Below, piece by piece: positions 16,635 to 24,655 of a stretch of 33,119 bases of DNA (position 1 is the stretch's first letter; each line of letters opens with the position of its first letter). A model generated the notes under the pieces. That model was not told where the DNA came from. It saw only the letters and a program-made list of their open reading frames with translations, and searched no databases. This DNA is from Thermoplasmata archaeon (lineage in GTDB: Archaea; Thermoplasmatota; Thermoplasmata; Thermoplasmatales; Thermoplasmataceae), in assembly GCA_021806295.1 (NCBI GenBank), contig JAJZXS010000014.1:1-33119 (forward strand), in the 5' to 3' direction. Position numbers and translations under genes: made by a program.

Positions 16635-16911
16635 ATTGTGCATCGGGAATTTCCATAAAATCCTGTATAATATTGTGACTTAACACATTTTAACAACTAA
16701 GAGTTTTCATTATTTTTATTGTTATTGGTTATAACCCCGGGTTCAATAATCCAGAATTAGCATGTGGGTAAATAATGTCACATAATTTCAGAATTCATTA
16801 TAAAATGTAGAACAAGCTAAGGTTAGATATGCAATATGTGATTTCCTCCTCGAGATAAATTGCCGGTATCAGCCCTATCAAAATAGTGTTTAAACAGTAT
16901 CGATTAGCAAC

Positions 16912-16921
16912 TTATATATAT
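16912..16921 (+). promoter_or_regulatory. TATA element of the SMP-30-like gene
   Basis: TTATATATAT centred 26 bases before ATG 16942; a near-consensus box supporting a leaderless start. Confidence 0.6.
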
Positions 16922-16941
16922 GTATAAACTAATAATTATAG

Positions 16942-17772
16942 ATGAAGGCTAAACTAATAAGGTCGTCCACACAGTTAAAACTTGGGGAATCCCCGGTATG
17001 GCTGAACGGGGTGCTGTACTACGTTGATATACTGGGTGGCAAAATCCACTCCTACAGTGGGTCAGTGAAAACGCTTTACAGTGATAAGATTATACCGTTT
17101 ATAGTACCGTGCAATGACGGGCTGGTGTTTGGAACAAGGGATTCAATCAGGCATCTATCATTAACCCGGATGGAGGTTGAAACACTGTTTACATTACAGC
17201 TCCCTGAAAATGTGAGGTTTAACGATGGGAAATGCGACAAAAATGGTTTTCTTTTTGCAGGAACAATGGATATGAATGAAAAAATGCCTTCAGGAAAACT
17301 GTACAGATTCGGATCAGACGGGGAAACAGTGCTGGATAGCATAACAATTTCTAACGGGACAATATGGGATCCTGATATAGAAACTATGTATTATATAGAT
17401 TCGCCCCCAAGGAAGATCAGGGTTTTTGATTATGATATGAATAAATCTACAATAATTTCAGAAAGGAAAAGCTTTGACGTTTCATCCTTTGCAGGAGTCC
17501 CGGATGGGATGACCATTGACTCCCAGGGGAATCTATATGTTGCCTTTTATGGTGGCAATGGAATAATAAAATTCAACAGGTCCGGTGAGGCTGTCAAAAA
17601 AATTTTTGTGGGAACAAAAAATGTAACATCGTGCATATTTGGAGATGATGACATGAAAACACTTTACATAACCACCGCAAGTGACAGAATTAACAGGGGT
17701 GGTCATTTATACAAGTTCAGAAATGATGTGCCTGGCCTTCCATCCGATGAATTTAAATTCCTGAGGAAATGA
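16942..17772 (+). CDS. SMP-30/gluconolactonase-like lactonase
   Basis: A 276-residue six-bladed beta-propeller of the SMP-30/gluconolaconase/LRE family, which hydrolyses sugar lactones with a divalent metal. Seen: LGESPVW with metal ligand Glu16, RFNDGKCD with Asn94, ISNG with Asn138, and GVPDGMTID with Asp188; these are the expected metal-site positions. Repeated blade-like GxLYxF and NLYVAFYGGNGI strands follow. No signal peptide, so cytoplasmic. It lies 83 bases before an MFS carrier on the same strand. Together they suggest uptake and oxidation of a sugar by the non-phosphorylated Entner-Doudoroff route used in this order, with this enzyme opening the aldonolactone; the exact sugar is unknown. 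Confidence 0.88.
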   Translation: MKAKLIRSSTQLKLGESPVWLNGVLYYVDILGGKIHSYSGSVKTLYSDKIIPFIVPCNDGLVFGTRDSIRHLSLTRMEVETLFTLQLPENVRFNDGKCDKNGFLFAGTMDMNEKMPSGKLYRFGSDGETVLDSITISNGTIWDPDIETMYYIDSPPRKIRVFDYDMNKSTIISERKSFDVSSFAGVPDGMTIDSQGNLYVAFYGGNGIIKFNRSGEAVKKIFVGTKNVTSCIFGDDDMKTLYITTASDRINRGGHLYKFRNDVPGLPSDEFKFLRK

Positions 17773-17778
17773 ATATTT

Positions 17779-17807
17779 CTATATATTTTATATATTAAAA
17801 TATATAG
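17779..17807. repeat. perfect 12-bp inverted repeat with 5-base spacer
   Basis: CTATATATTTTA (17779-17790), TATAT, then TAAAATATATAG (17796-17807): both arms are exact reverse complements. It begins six bases after the SMP-30 gene stop and lies just before the TATA element of the MFS gene. It could be a terminator hairpin or an operator. Confidence 0.7.
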
Positions 17808-17816
17808 TATATCGAT

Positions 17817-17834
17817 TAATTATATATATAATTA
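17817..17834 (+). promoter_or_regulatory. palindromic TATA region of the MFS gene
   Basis: TAATTATATATATAATTA is a perfect 18-base palindrome and contains the TATA element, about 26-30 bases before ATG 17856. A GAGG at 17849-17852 sits close to the start codon, so a short Shine-Dalgarno is also possible. Confidence 0.5.
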
Positions 17835-17855
17835 CATTATAATTTTCTGAGGATA

Positions 17856-19253
17856 ATGGGAGATATATTTGAAGATCTTGATAAGCAGAAATTTGGACGG
17901 TTTCATGCAAGGTCGGTTCTAACAACTGGCATGGGTGTTTTTACCGATGGTTACGACCTTTCATCGGTGGGAATAGTTCTTGCGATAATACTTAGTGCCT
18001 ATGGAATTACAAAAAGCAACCCCAATTATGTACTCTTTACCAGCCTTATAGCTGGCTCTGCACTGATCGGGGCAGCAGTGGGTGCAATAATTTTCGGCGA
18101 ACTGGCAAAAAGAGGGAGAAAAAAATTCTACGGTGTAGATGTATTAATACTTGGACTTGCTGCCATAATGCAGATCTTTGCCGTAAATGTCTATCTGCTT
18201 ATAGCAATAAGGCTGATACTTGGAATCGGTGTGGGTGCCGATTATGTAATGTCGCCAATGATAATGGGTGAGCATTCAAATGCAAAGGACAGAGGAAAGA
18301 CCATAGGCTTTGGATTCGGCATGATGTGGGGTTTCGGTGCAATTCTGGCCGCTTTTACTTATATGATTTTTGGTCCCGTACTGGGAGTTTCCGATGCAAT
18401 ACTCTGGAGGGTAGTCCTTGCAATGGGTGCAGTACCGGCACTGACTGTGGTGTACCTCAGGAGGAAAATGCCAGAAACACCAAGGTTCATAGCAAGGATA
18501 GCTGGCGATAAAAAGAGTTTCGAGGACGAGGTAAAATACGTTGCGCATAAAAGTGTAAGAATACAGGGGGATATACAGGATAAGCACAATTTCAAATATT
18601 ATTTTCATAAATACAGGAGAGAGTACATTTCCGCAATGGTTCTATGGTTCTTCTATGACCAGGTAGCATATGCTGGCATACTATTCGGGCCAACCCTGAT
18701 TGCTTCCAAGATGGGGCTTTCTCCTGATGCATGGACATATCTTATGGAGGTATTTACAATAGCAGGGGGAATTGTCATGCTTGCCCTTATTGACAGAAAG
18801 GGCAGAAAACTGCTCCAGATTGTGGGGTTCCTTGGAATGGGCATATTCCTTCTCATATTCGATGGAATCAGCAGGGTTGGAATTGTTGCTGTGCTTCCCA
18901 TAGCTGGAATGATGGTATATGGAATAGGAATGCAGTTTTTCAACCAGGCAGGTCCGGGTTCCATTACTGCCTCGGGAATGTACGGGGTTGAACTCGCCCC
19001 GACCAAGATAAGATCACAGATACAATCATATACAGTGGCAGCCGGAAGAAGCGGCGCCGCCCTTTCATCATTTGTGTTCCCGGCTCTTTTCCTGGTACTG
19101 GGCGAGTCTTTTGCCTTTTATTACCTTGCAGGCCTCGCAATAGCCGCATCTGTAGTAACCCTGATATTCATACCGGAAACAAAAGGATCGCTGGAAAAGG
19201 CCGCCGGTGAGATAGGGGAAATGGGAGATATTACTGTTGCGGGTGGCAAATAA
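17856..19253 (+). CDS. MFS transporter, sugar porter/phosphate-type
   Basis: A 465-residue carrier with twelve predicted membrane helices. Seen: GVFTDGYDLSSVG in helix 1, a pattern shared by sugar porter and phosphate:H+ symporter groups; GELAKRGRKKFYG in loop 2-3 (A-motif); RLILGIGVGADYVMSPMIMGEHS in helix 4; a repeat A-motif DRKGRKLLQ after helix 8; and PETKGSLEKA at the C terminus, a sugar-porter signature. It follows the SMP-30-like lactonase on the same strand but has its own TATA. Proton-coupled uptake of a sugar or organic acid is most likely; substrate not decided. Confidence 0.88.
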   Translation: MGDIFEDLDKQKFGRFHARSVLTTGMGVFTDGYDLSSVGIVLAIILSAYGITKSNPNYVLFTSLIAGSALIGAAVGAIIFGELAKRGRKKFYGVDVLILGLAAIMQIFAVNVYLLIAIRLILGIGVGADYVMSPMIMGEHSNAKDRGKTIGFGFGMMWGFGAILAAFTYMIFGPVLGVSDAILWRVVLAMGAVPALTVVYLRRKMPETPRFIARIAGDKKSFEDEVKYVAHKSVRIQGDIQDKHNFKYYFHKYRREYISAMVLWFFYDQVAYAGILFGPTLIASKMGLSPDAWTYLMEVFTIAGGIVMLALIDRKGRKLLQIVGFLGMGIFLLIFDGISRVGIVAVLPIAGMMVYGIGMQFFNQAGPGSITASGMYGVELAPTKIRSQIQSYTVAAGRSGAALSSFVFPALFLVLGESFAFYYLAGLAIAASVVTLIFIPETKGSLEKAAGEIGEMGDITVAGGK

Positions 19254-19264
19254 TTTTTAATATT

Positions 19265-19837
19265 TTAAACCCTTCCATGACTTTCTTTATTTATTATTGC
19301 AGTTGCTATTAAATGGGCTATTCTTACAGGTTCCGGTATATTACCTGTACTGGCAGTATTTCTTATAAGTGTTGCAGCATCATTCAATTCGATGCCAGCC
19401 CTGTTTATATACAGTGTTTTGTTCCCGTATACTATTTCATCCACAGGGGTTTTTCTTATAATTTTTATTCTTTCCTCACTATCCTTGAAATGAAGTAAAA
19501 GTGCACGGGAAATGTTTTCAATTGATGGGTTTTTTCTTGTTATTGCTATAACAGGTATGCCAGTTTTCCGGTATATTTCCTGAATGTCAAGTATATTGAA
19601 GCCTGCAAATGTAATTCCGTTTGACATTACAAAATCTATATCATCCCGGAACCTGCCCTGGATCATAGACATTGCGATTTCAGTAGAATCCATGCCATCT
19701 ACAGTAATTTCCCTTACGGAGATACCCTCAACAGGGTAATTCATACGCATGATTACCCCAACAATAACTGTTTTAATATCTGTAAATTTATTAAACGGGC
19801 CATCGTCAAGACCCAGGACCCTGAGTCCGTGTTTCAT
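19265..19837 (-). CDS. DUF99 family protein
   Basis: A 190-residue member of DUF99 (UPF0215), an archaeal family of unproven function. Seen: LRVLGLDDGPF at the start, the typical N-terminal motif, then VDGMDSTEIAMSMI, VMSNGITFAGFNILDI, GIPVIAITRKNPS, and a C-terminal PEPVRIAHLIATAI. Some proteins of this family resemble endonuclease V in fold, but the match here is too weak for a catalytic claim. It overlaps the upstream PRPP synthetase gene by 4 bases and so forms an operon with it. A link to nucleotide metabolism is inference from this overlap only. Confidence 0.88.
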   Translation of the reverse strand: MKHGLRVLGLDDGPFNKFTDIKTVIVGVIMRMNYPVEGISVREITVDGMDSTEIAMSMIQGRFRDDIDFVMSNGITFAGFNILDIQEIYRKTGIPVIAITRKNPSIENISRALLLHFKDSEERIKIIRKTPVDEIVYGNKTLYINRAGIELNDAATLIRNTASTGNIPEPVRIAHLIATAIINKESHGRV

Positions 19838-20697
19838 ATGCTTATCTTGCTTTTCAGTGAAGCTGCTATTTCTTCTGAAACTGTAATATTGCTGTATTTT
19901 GTTTCTATTGTATCTGTAACGGTAAGTTCGTTTACATATCTCTCTATTTTTTCATTGCTGTTATTGGCGAACACACCATGTATTGCACATGCATATATGT
20001 TCCTCGCACCGTGTTCCCTTATGAGGTTGGATGCTTTTATGATTGTCCCGCCGGTGGATATTATATCATCAAGTATTAGAACATTTTTATTCTCATAATC
20101 TTCTTCCGGGAGGATCATTTTAACCGTTGTTGAGTCTATTCTCTTTTTATCTATATAATACGCCGGAATGCCGAGCTTATTACCCATTATTTTGGCGCGT
20201 TCATAACCTCCATCATCAGGCGACATTACAAAGTCGATATTTTTGTTTTTAAAATAATTGTATACAGGATTGATTATTTTTATATTTTCAAATTGCACGT
20301 CTGAATAATCAAGTGTCTGCTCATCATGCAACTCCACTGTAATAATCCTGTCCGCATACTGATTTATTGCCTTTGTGAATACCTTTGATGATACGGGCTC
20401 GCCGTTATTATATCTCATATGCTGCCTTGCATATCCGAAAAATGGTATGATGGCGGTTATGCTCTTGGGGTCTTCTTCCTTGATAGCATCCAGAAGCAGG
20501 AGGTACTCTATAATATCAGAATCGCTTCTTGTATTGCCAACCAGAAGAACGTCCTCTCCATGGACGTCATCAATTATTTTAAGGTACATTTCATTATCTG
20601 GAAATCTCTTTCTGACCACACCGGAAACATTGCATGAAAAAATACTTGCCAGCTTCCTTGACACATTATAAGCGGTAGATGAGGGAACAATATACAT
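19834..20697 (-). CDS. prs: ribose-phosphate pyrophosphokinase (PRPP synthetase)
   Basis: A 287-residue enzyme making PRPP from ribose 5-phosphate and ATP, the entry to nucleotide, histidine and tryptophan synthesis. Seen: RFPDNEMYLKI (about residues 31-41), IPFFGYARQHMRYNNGEPVSSK (about 104-125, the ATP/flexible-loop region), VELHDEQ, SPDDGGYERAK (about 158-168) and the PRPP-binding loop LILDDIISTGGTI (about 207-219). The length is the short archaeal class. It is first of the prs-DUF99 operon. A TTTTAAAAGTT box near 20721-20731 is at promoter distance from ATG 20697. Confidence 0.95.
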   Translation of the reverse strand: MYIVPSSTAYNVSRKLASIFSCNVSGVVRKRFPDNEMYLKIIDDVHGEDVLLVGNTRSDSDIIEYLLLLDAIKEEDPKSITAIIPFFGYARQHMRYNNGEPVSSKVFTKAINQYADRIITVELHDEQTLDYSDVQFENIKIINPVYNYFKNKNIDFVMSPDDGGYERAKIMGNKLGIPAYYIDKKRIDSTTVKMILPEEDYENKNVLILDDIISTGGTIIKASNLIREHGARNIYACAIHGVFANNSNEKIERYVNELTVTDTIETKYSNITVSEEIAASLKSKISI

Positions 20698-20790
20698 TTT
20701 TATATCTATTCTTTATTATTAACTTTTAAAAAAGGTTTTTGTTTATTTTAGATTTAATATTGCAATATGGCATCATTAAAATAAATTAAA

Positions 20791-21804
20791 TTACTTATAT
20801 TTTATTAATATCCTTCCAAGTACCTTTCTTTCCAGCATTTCCCTGTAGCCATCATTTATGGATTCCAGGTAAATTTTTGCCCCTATTTCCGGGTGTATTT
20901 TTGACTGTAACAGGTCAAGCCCCATTTTTAGATCATCACGGGTTGAACTGATACTGCCCTTTATACTGTTTCCCTTGAGTATTATCAACCCCAGGGGCAA
21001 TTCTACAGGTTCAGGTTTAAGGTTCCCTATTACAACCATTCTTCCACCTGTTTTAATACTCCTCAAACTTTTTGAAAAAGTAGCTATGCCAACATCTTCC
21101 AGAACTATATCAGCACCGCCACCGGTAATTTCCTTAACCTCTTTGCTGTAATCGTTTTCTGGGCTTACAATATGCTCTGCACCGAGGCGGTACAGTTCCT
21201 CCTCCTTCCATTTTGACCCTGATTCTGCAATTGGGTGGCCTCCCAACGCCCTGACCATTTGAATTGCGTGCACGCCGACACCCCCTCCGGCTCCGGTAAT
21301 TAGAACGTAATCACCTTTTTGTATCTTCCCCATTTTTGCTATGGCATGGTAGAGCATCCCTATAACACAGGCAGCTATTGGTACTGCCTCCTCAGGAACT
21401 TCTGATGGAACCTTTACAAGTGACCGCTCACTTACGTTTACATAACGGGAATAACCGCCGTTTATTTTCTCACCGTATGAAATTTTATTAATGCACAGGT
21501 TTTCATTTCCGGAAAGGCAGTAATTGCATTTGCCACATGGTATATATATCAGGCTTGATACCCGGTCACCGACATGAAAATTTTGGACGCTTTTACCGGT
21601 TTTAATAATTTTTCCACCGATCTCGTGCCCGGGTATTATTGGTAATGAAACCCTTGGAAAAAATCCCTGCTGCGTAAGTATGTCACGAAAACAAACCCCG
21701 GTGTAAGTTTGATCTACTGTAACCTCATCATCGTCTGGTTCTGGTGGATTATAATCCCTGAATACAATATCTGAATTTAGCTTATCTAAAAATCCGGCTT
21801 CCAT
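20791..21804 (-). CDS. zinc-dependent alcohol dehydrogenase (MDR family)
   Basis: A 337-residue medium-chain dehydrogenase. Seen: catalytic-zinc residues Cys38 and His60-Glu61 (GHEIGG), structural zinc cysteines 90, 93, 96 and 104 (CGKCNYC then C), and the NAD(P) fold GAGGGVGVHA near residue 164. An acidic or hydrophilic residue deciding NAD versus NADP cannot be assigned with confidence. The catalytic Cys is followed by Phe-Arg-Asp, close to the usual C-R-T/S/H-D pattern. Substrate unknown; alcohol or polyol oxidation likely. TATA TTTTTAAATA near 21824-21833 precedes ATG 21804. Stands next to an MFS carrier on the same strand. Confidence 0.93.
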   Translation of the reverse strand: MEAGFLDKLNSDIVFRDYNPPEPDDDEVTVDQTYTGVCFRDILTQQGFFPRVSLPIIPGHEIGGKIIKTGKSVQNFHVGDRVSSLIYIPCGKCNYCLSGNENLCINKISYGEKINGGYSRYVNVSERSLVKVPSEVPEEAVPIAACVIGMLYHAIAKMGKIQKGDYVLITGAGGGVGVHAIQMVRALGGHPIAESGSKWKEEELYRLGAEHIVSPENDYSKEVKEITGGGADIVLEDVGIATFSKSLRSIKTGGRMVVIGNLKPEPVELPLGLIILKGNSIKGSISSTRDDLKMGLDLLQSKIHPEIGAKIYLESINDGYREMLERKVLGRILIKYK

Positions 21805-21823
21805 TCATAAAAATATCTAATCT

Positions 21824-21833
21824 GTATTTAAAA
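21824..21833 (-). promoter_or_regulatory. TATA element of the alcohol dehydrogenase gene
   Basis: TTTTTAAATA on the minus strand, about 25 bases before ATG 21804. Confidence 0.45.
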
Positions 21834-21851
21834 ATTATCAAAGTTAAAAAA

Positions 21852-23261
21852 TTATTCAGCCTTCTTAGTTTCTTCCATTCCCCTTGGTGCCTGTCCTTCA
21901 GCTTTTATTTTTCTCTCAGCACGCATTGCATTTGCCTCCAGTGATTTGTCTTTTGTCTCGAAGGATAGCAGGTAAAGCACTATTCCACCTATTATGACCA
22001 TTATTGTATCATATATAAAGGAATAGAATAGGCCTATATATGCATAAAGTGTAAGGGCAGGCAGTGCAAGCCCGAATTCAAAGAGTTTTTCCCATCCAAC
22101 TGATAGGCCTCTGGATTTTGTGGTAGATACCTCGGCAGCCGGAAGATACTGCAGTGTTCCAACAAGGCCCACATTTATGAAGAAGAATAACCCGAACATA
22201 GATATTACAAGAGGTATGCTCATTGCATGATATATATCTGCAATTATCAGTACAATAAGTGGTATAGCGCCAAGCACAAATCCAAGAAGTCCCATTAAAC
22301 GTCTACCTATTCTATCCACAACAATCAATGTTAGTACAACGCCGAATGTTCCAACTATATCAATTATCAGGGTTCCCTCCTCTGCAAAGAAAGATGTTGC
22401 CCCGAGTCCCTCCAGGACAGTACTTGCATATACACTTACAAGGTTTACAGTCAGTGCATATGCTGCACCTATCCAGAATATATAGGCAACTGTCCTTTTA
22501 TTCCTTGCATTGAAAAATTCATGTATATTTTCTTTTATGGACTGCGGCTTATCAACTTTTACGGTTTCCGGATCTATTTCTATACCCTCCTTATGGAGTT
22601 TCTTCAGTATCTTAGGGATAAGATCCTTTCTTCCAGATGCCTTTGCCCATCTTAGTGAAGCGGGCATATCGAACCTCAAACCGAACAGAATTATTGCGGG
22701 TACTGCAGCTATAAGGAAATCATACCTCCATGCAAGCAGTACTCCCACGTAATATGTGAATGCCATTCCTATTATAACTGTGGCAATTGTCCCGAACATA
22801 AAAAACAGTTTTTCTGTAGATAAAAGGCCACCTCTTCTCTTGGATGGAGAGTATTCTGATAGCAACGGAACAGCTGCTGCATAGTCCATTCCTATAAATA
22901 CTCCAAGTGCTAGCCTCGTAAGAAAGTAAGTTATATATCCAGTAGAGACAGCACTGAGAACTGCAAACAAGGCCATACCGATAGTATCGTACAAAAATAT
23001 CTGTTTTCTGCCTATTGCATCAGATGCTATGCCACCGAATATTGCCCCACCTGCAACCCCTACCCAGTATGCTGCTGTTGCGGCAGCCACCAGAACTGGA
23101 GGAAGATGAAACAGTATTCCCACAGCTATAAGTGATATGGATGCGCCGAATTCATTGAATGCATCCGTAAATGGACCCAGTGCGGCGGTTACAGCAAGCC
23201 TCCTCTGGAATTTTCCTACCTTTGCATTATCCAGAACTGAAAATGTATCACTGCCCATCAT
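21852..23261 (-). CDS. MFS transporter, sugar porter-like
   Basis: A 469-residue carrier with twelve predicted helices. Seen: ALGPFTDAFNEFG in helix 1, GGIASDAIGRKQIF (A-motif, loop 2-3), RLALGVFIGMDYAAAVPLLSEYSPSKRRG in helix 4 and the following loop, VVDRIGRRLMG (repeated A-motif after helix 8), and LSFETKDKSLEA at the C terminus resembling the sugar-porter PETKG motif. The C-terminal tail is charged and cytoplasmic. ATG 23261 or 23258; TATA-like stretch 23281-23292. It is paralogous to the carrier at 17856-19253. Substrate unknown. Confidence 0.88.
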   Translation of the reverse strand: MMGSDTFSVLDNAKVGKFQRRLAVTAALGPFTDAFNEFGASISLIAVGILFHLPPVLVAAATAAYWVGVAGGAIFGGIASDAIGRKQIFLYDTIGMALFAVLSAVSTGYITYFLTRLALGVFIGMDYAAAVPLLSEYSPSKRRGGLLSTEKLFFMFGTIATVIIGMAFTYYVGVLLAWRYDFLIAAVPAIILFGLRFDMPASLRWAKASGRKDLIPKILKKLHKEGIEIDPETVKVDKPQSIKENIHEFFNARNKRTVAYIFWIGAAYALTVNLVSVYASTVLEGLGATSFFAEEGTLIIDIVGTFGVVLTLIVVDRIGRRLMGLLGFVLGAIPLIVLIIADIYHAMSIPLVISMFGLFFFINVGLVGTLQYLPAAEVSTTKSRGLSVGWEKLFEFGLALPALTLYAYIGLFYSFIYDTIMVIIGGIVLYLLSFETKDKSLEANAMRAERKIKAEGQAPRGMEETKKAE

Positions 23262-23280
23262 AATTTTATATTACGTTATT

Positions 23281-23292
23281 ATATTTATATTT
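23281..23292 (-). promoter_or_regulatory. TATA element of the MFS gene at 21852-23261
   Basis: TAAATATAAATA on the minus strand, about 25 bases before the ATG pair at 23258-23261. Confidence 0.5.
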
Positions 23293-23466
23293 AACTCATA
23301 TTAATAGATAGTTTTTAAATATTAGATTATATACAATCGTATATTTTTAGTAATTTGTTCATATAATGTTATAACGTTTATGGTAAATAGAATAATTTTT
23401 TGTTCAAATATATAATATTAAATTATAATGCATTGCTGTAACCAGTGCATAGCCATTTGTGGAAAA

Positions 23467-23475
23467 CTATATTAT
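23467..23475 (+). promoter_or_regulatory. TATA element of the cyclophilin gene
   Basis: ACTATATTA centred 25 bases before ATG 23496. It shows that the upstream in-frame GTG at 23445 is not the start. Confidence 0.5.
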
Positions 23476-23495
23476 TGTCTATAATATCCAAGAGT

Positions 23496-23951
23496 ATGAC
23501 AACAGCAGTACTGGAAACAAGTATGGGAACCATAGAAATAGAGCTATTTGATAAGGATATGCCTGTTACTGCAGGCAATTTTAAGAAACTGGTTGAACAG
23601 GGGTTTTATAACAACACCATATTCCACAGGGTAATACCGGATTTCATGATACAGGGTGGCGATCCAACTGGGACCGGCATGGGTGGCCCAGGGTATAAAA
23701 TTAAGGATGAATTCACAAAAAATAACAAAAACAGCAGGGGTACCATAGCAATGGCAAATGCAGGCCCAAACACTGGTGGATCACAGTTTTTCATAAATGT
23801 GGTTGATAATAATTACCTCGACAAAATGCACCCTGTTTTCGGAAGGGTCGTTAGCGGAATGGAAGTTGCAGACAAAATCAGCAAGGTAAAAAGGGACAGA
23901 AACGATAAGCCCCTGGAAAAAATCATAATAAAGAAAGCTTTTATAAAATAA
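23496..23951 (+). CDS. peptidyl-prolyl cis-trans isomerase, cyclophilin type
   Basis: A 151-residue cytoplasmic cyclophilin that speeds proline isomerisation in protein folding. Seen: TAVLETSMGTIEIELFDKDMPVTAGNF at the start, the active-site block FHRVIPDFMIQGGDPTGTG with the catalytic Arg, GTIAMANAGPNTGGSQFFI with the substrate-binding Gln-Phe-Phe, and HPVFGRVVSGMEV near the end. The frame continues upstream to a GTG at 23445, but ATG 23496 matches the normal beginning of the family and has a TATA box 25 bases before it. Length is normal for small single-domain forms. Confidence 0.95.
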   Translation: MTTAVLETSMGTIEIELFDKDMPVTAGNFKKLVEQGFYNNTIFHRVIPDFMIQGGDPTGTGMGGPGYKIKDEFTKNNKNSRGTIAMANAGPNTGGSQFFINVVDNNYLDKMHPVFGRVVSGMEVADKISKVKRDRNDKPLEKIIIKKAFIK

Positions 23952-24025
23952 TATTATTTTCATTAAGTATATTTATCATAACCTGTACCATTAATTAATT
24001 TTTCATTTTCTCATTTTATCAGCAA

Positions 24026-24415
24026 ATGCCAAAACTATTTTTCAGTAAATATTATTTTTGCCTTATGAGATATTTTAGGACAATAAACAGGAAAAGCATA
24101 GACATAAATGAGGAAATTGAGAAATACGATGCAACAAGAATACTAATATCAGATGGCATAAGAATTTCCCGTGGAATTTTACAATACAGCGTAAAAATTC
24201 AGCGTATTTTAACGCCGTACCAGCTGGAAAGGATAATAGCGGAAAATAGCATGGAACGGTACGTTATAGTAATATCCTCACTTATATTTGACTCCTGGAG
24301 TCTAAATGTTATGGATGACCTGCATACAGTTATTAAGAAATCTGTACACAATGGCAGCACTATAATACTGGAAATTGTTGGGAAAGAAACGGTCAATGGA
24401 ACCATCATGGTGTAA
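24026..24415 (+). CDS. hypothetical protein, first gene of the polymerase cassette
   Basis: A protein of up to 129 residues, not recognised. Start may be ATG 24026 or ATG 24065 (MRYFRTINRK); the second removes an unusual Phe/Lys-rich leader. Seen: ATRILISDGIRISRG, a beta strand and turn; LTPYQLERII, a helix; YVIVISSLIFDSWSL, a hydrophobic strand ending in an acidic residue like a Walker B strand; DDLHTVIKKSVHNGSTIILEIVGK, a helix then a strand. This alternating pattern is compatible with part of a RecA-like or Rossmann-like fold lacking a Walker A loop, but this is only an impression. It stands 3 bases before the next gene on the same strand and so is probably co-transcribed with the polymerase. 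Confidence 0.7.
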   Translation: MPKLFFSKYYFCLMRYFRTINRKSIDINEEIEKYDATRILISDGIRISRGILQYSVKIQRILTPYQLERIIAENSMERYVIVISSLIFDSWSLNVMDDLHTVIKKSVHNGSTIILEIVGKETVNGTIMV

Positions 24416-24418
24416 TCT

Positions 24419-24655
24419 ATGGGTAGAAACACTCAGTCCTCCCGTGAATATGTGAAATCTATTGAAGAAGAAATACTTAATATGCGTACGTACATGAGAA
24501 AAGAGGATATTGAAACGCTTAAAACTATACTTTCCATGGCAGAGAAGTATTCAAATAACATAAACAGCAGAGACCAGTTTTTGGTGGCCATTATTATTGG
24601 GCTTTACAGAAAGATGGAGGAATATGGACAGGATAATAAACGCCACTGGTTCTGA
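24419..24655 (+). CDS. small helical protein, second gene of the polymerase cassette
   Basis: A 78-residue protein, not recognised. It is predicted to be almost wholly alpha-helical and charged: REYVKSIEEEILNMRTYMRKEDIETLKTILSMAEKY, then RDQFLVAIIIGLYRKMEEYG. The first half has a heptad-like pattern that could form a coiled coil. It starts 3 bases after the stop of the upstream gene, and its 3' end overlaps the polymerase start by 32 bases, with a GGAGG inside its last codons serving the polymerase. Tight coupling to the polymerase argues for a role as its binding partner or subunit; that is inference. Confidence 0.72.
   Translation: MGRNTQSSREYVKSIEEEILNMRTYMRKEDIETLKTILSMAEKYSNNINSRDQFLVAIIIGLYRKMEEYGQDNKRHWF
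24616..24620 (+). promoter_or_regulatory. Shine-Dalgarno GGAGG for the polymerase gene
   Basis: GGAGG four bases before ATG 24624, within the end of the upstream gene. It selects ATG 24624 over the in-frame TTG 24597. Such a site is unusual in this window, where most starts look leaderless, and marks an internal gene of an operon. Confidence 0.6.

Larger units (their letters stand above)
16606..16941. other. 336-base intergenic region, promoters only
   Basis: The longest gap without a gene. It holds the Rieske-ETF promoter at its left end and the SMP-30 gene promoter at its right end. The central 250 bases contain only short frames with stops in all readings. No tRNA, hairpin or repeat could be supported. 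The middle is less AT-rich than the promoter flanks. Confidence 0.6.

Noticed and set aside
16733-16760. tRNA-like T-arm sequence GGGTTCAATAATCC in the intergenic region
   Set aside because: The flanking bases do not form a T stem, and no anticodon or acceptor stem could be found on either side.
23428-23450. Inverted repeat ATGCA...TGCAT upstream of the cyclophilin gene
   Set aside because: Only five paired bases with a 13-base loop; expected by chance.
23445-23495. N-terminal extension of the cyclophilin from a GTG
   Set aside because: The extra 17 residues are not family-like, and a TATA box lies inside this stretch 25 bases before ATG 23496.
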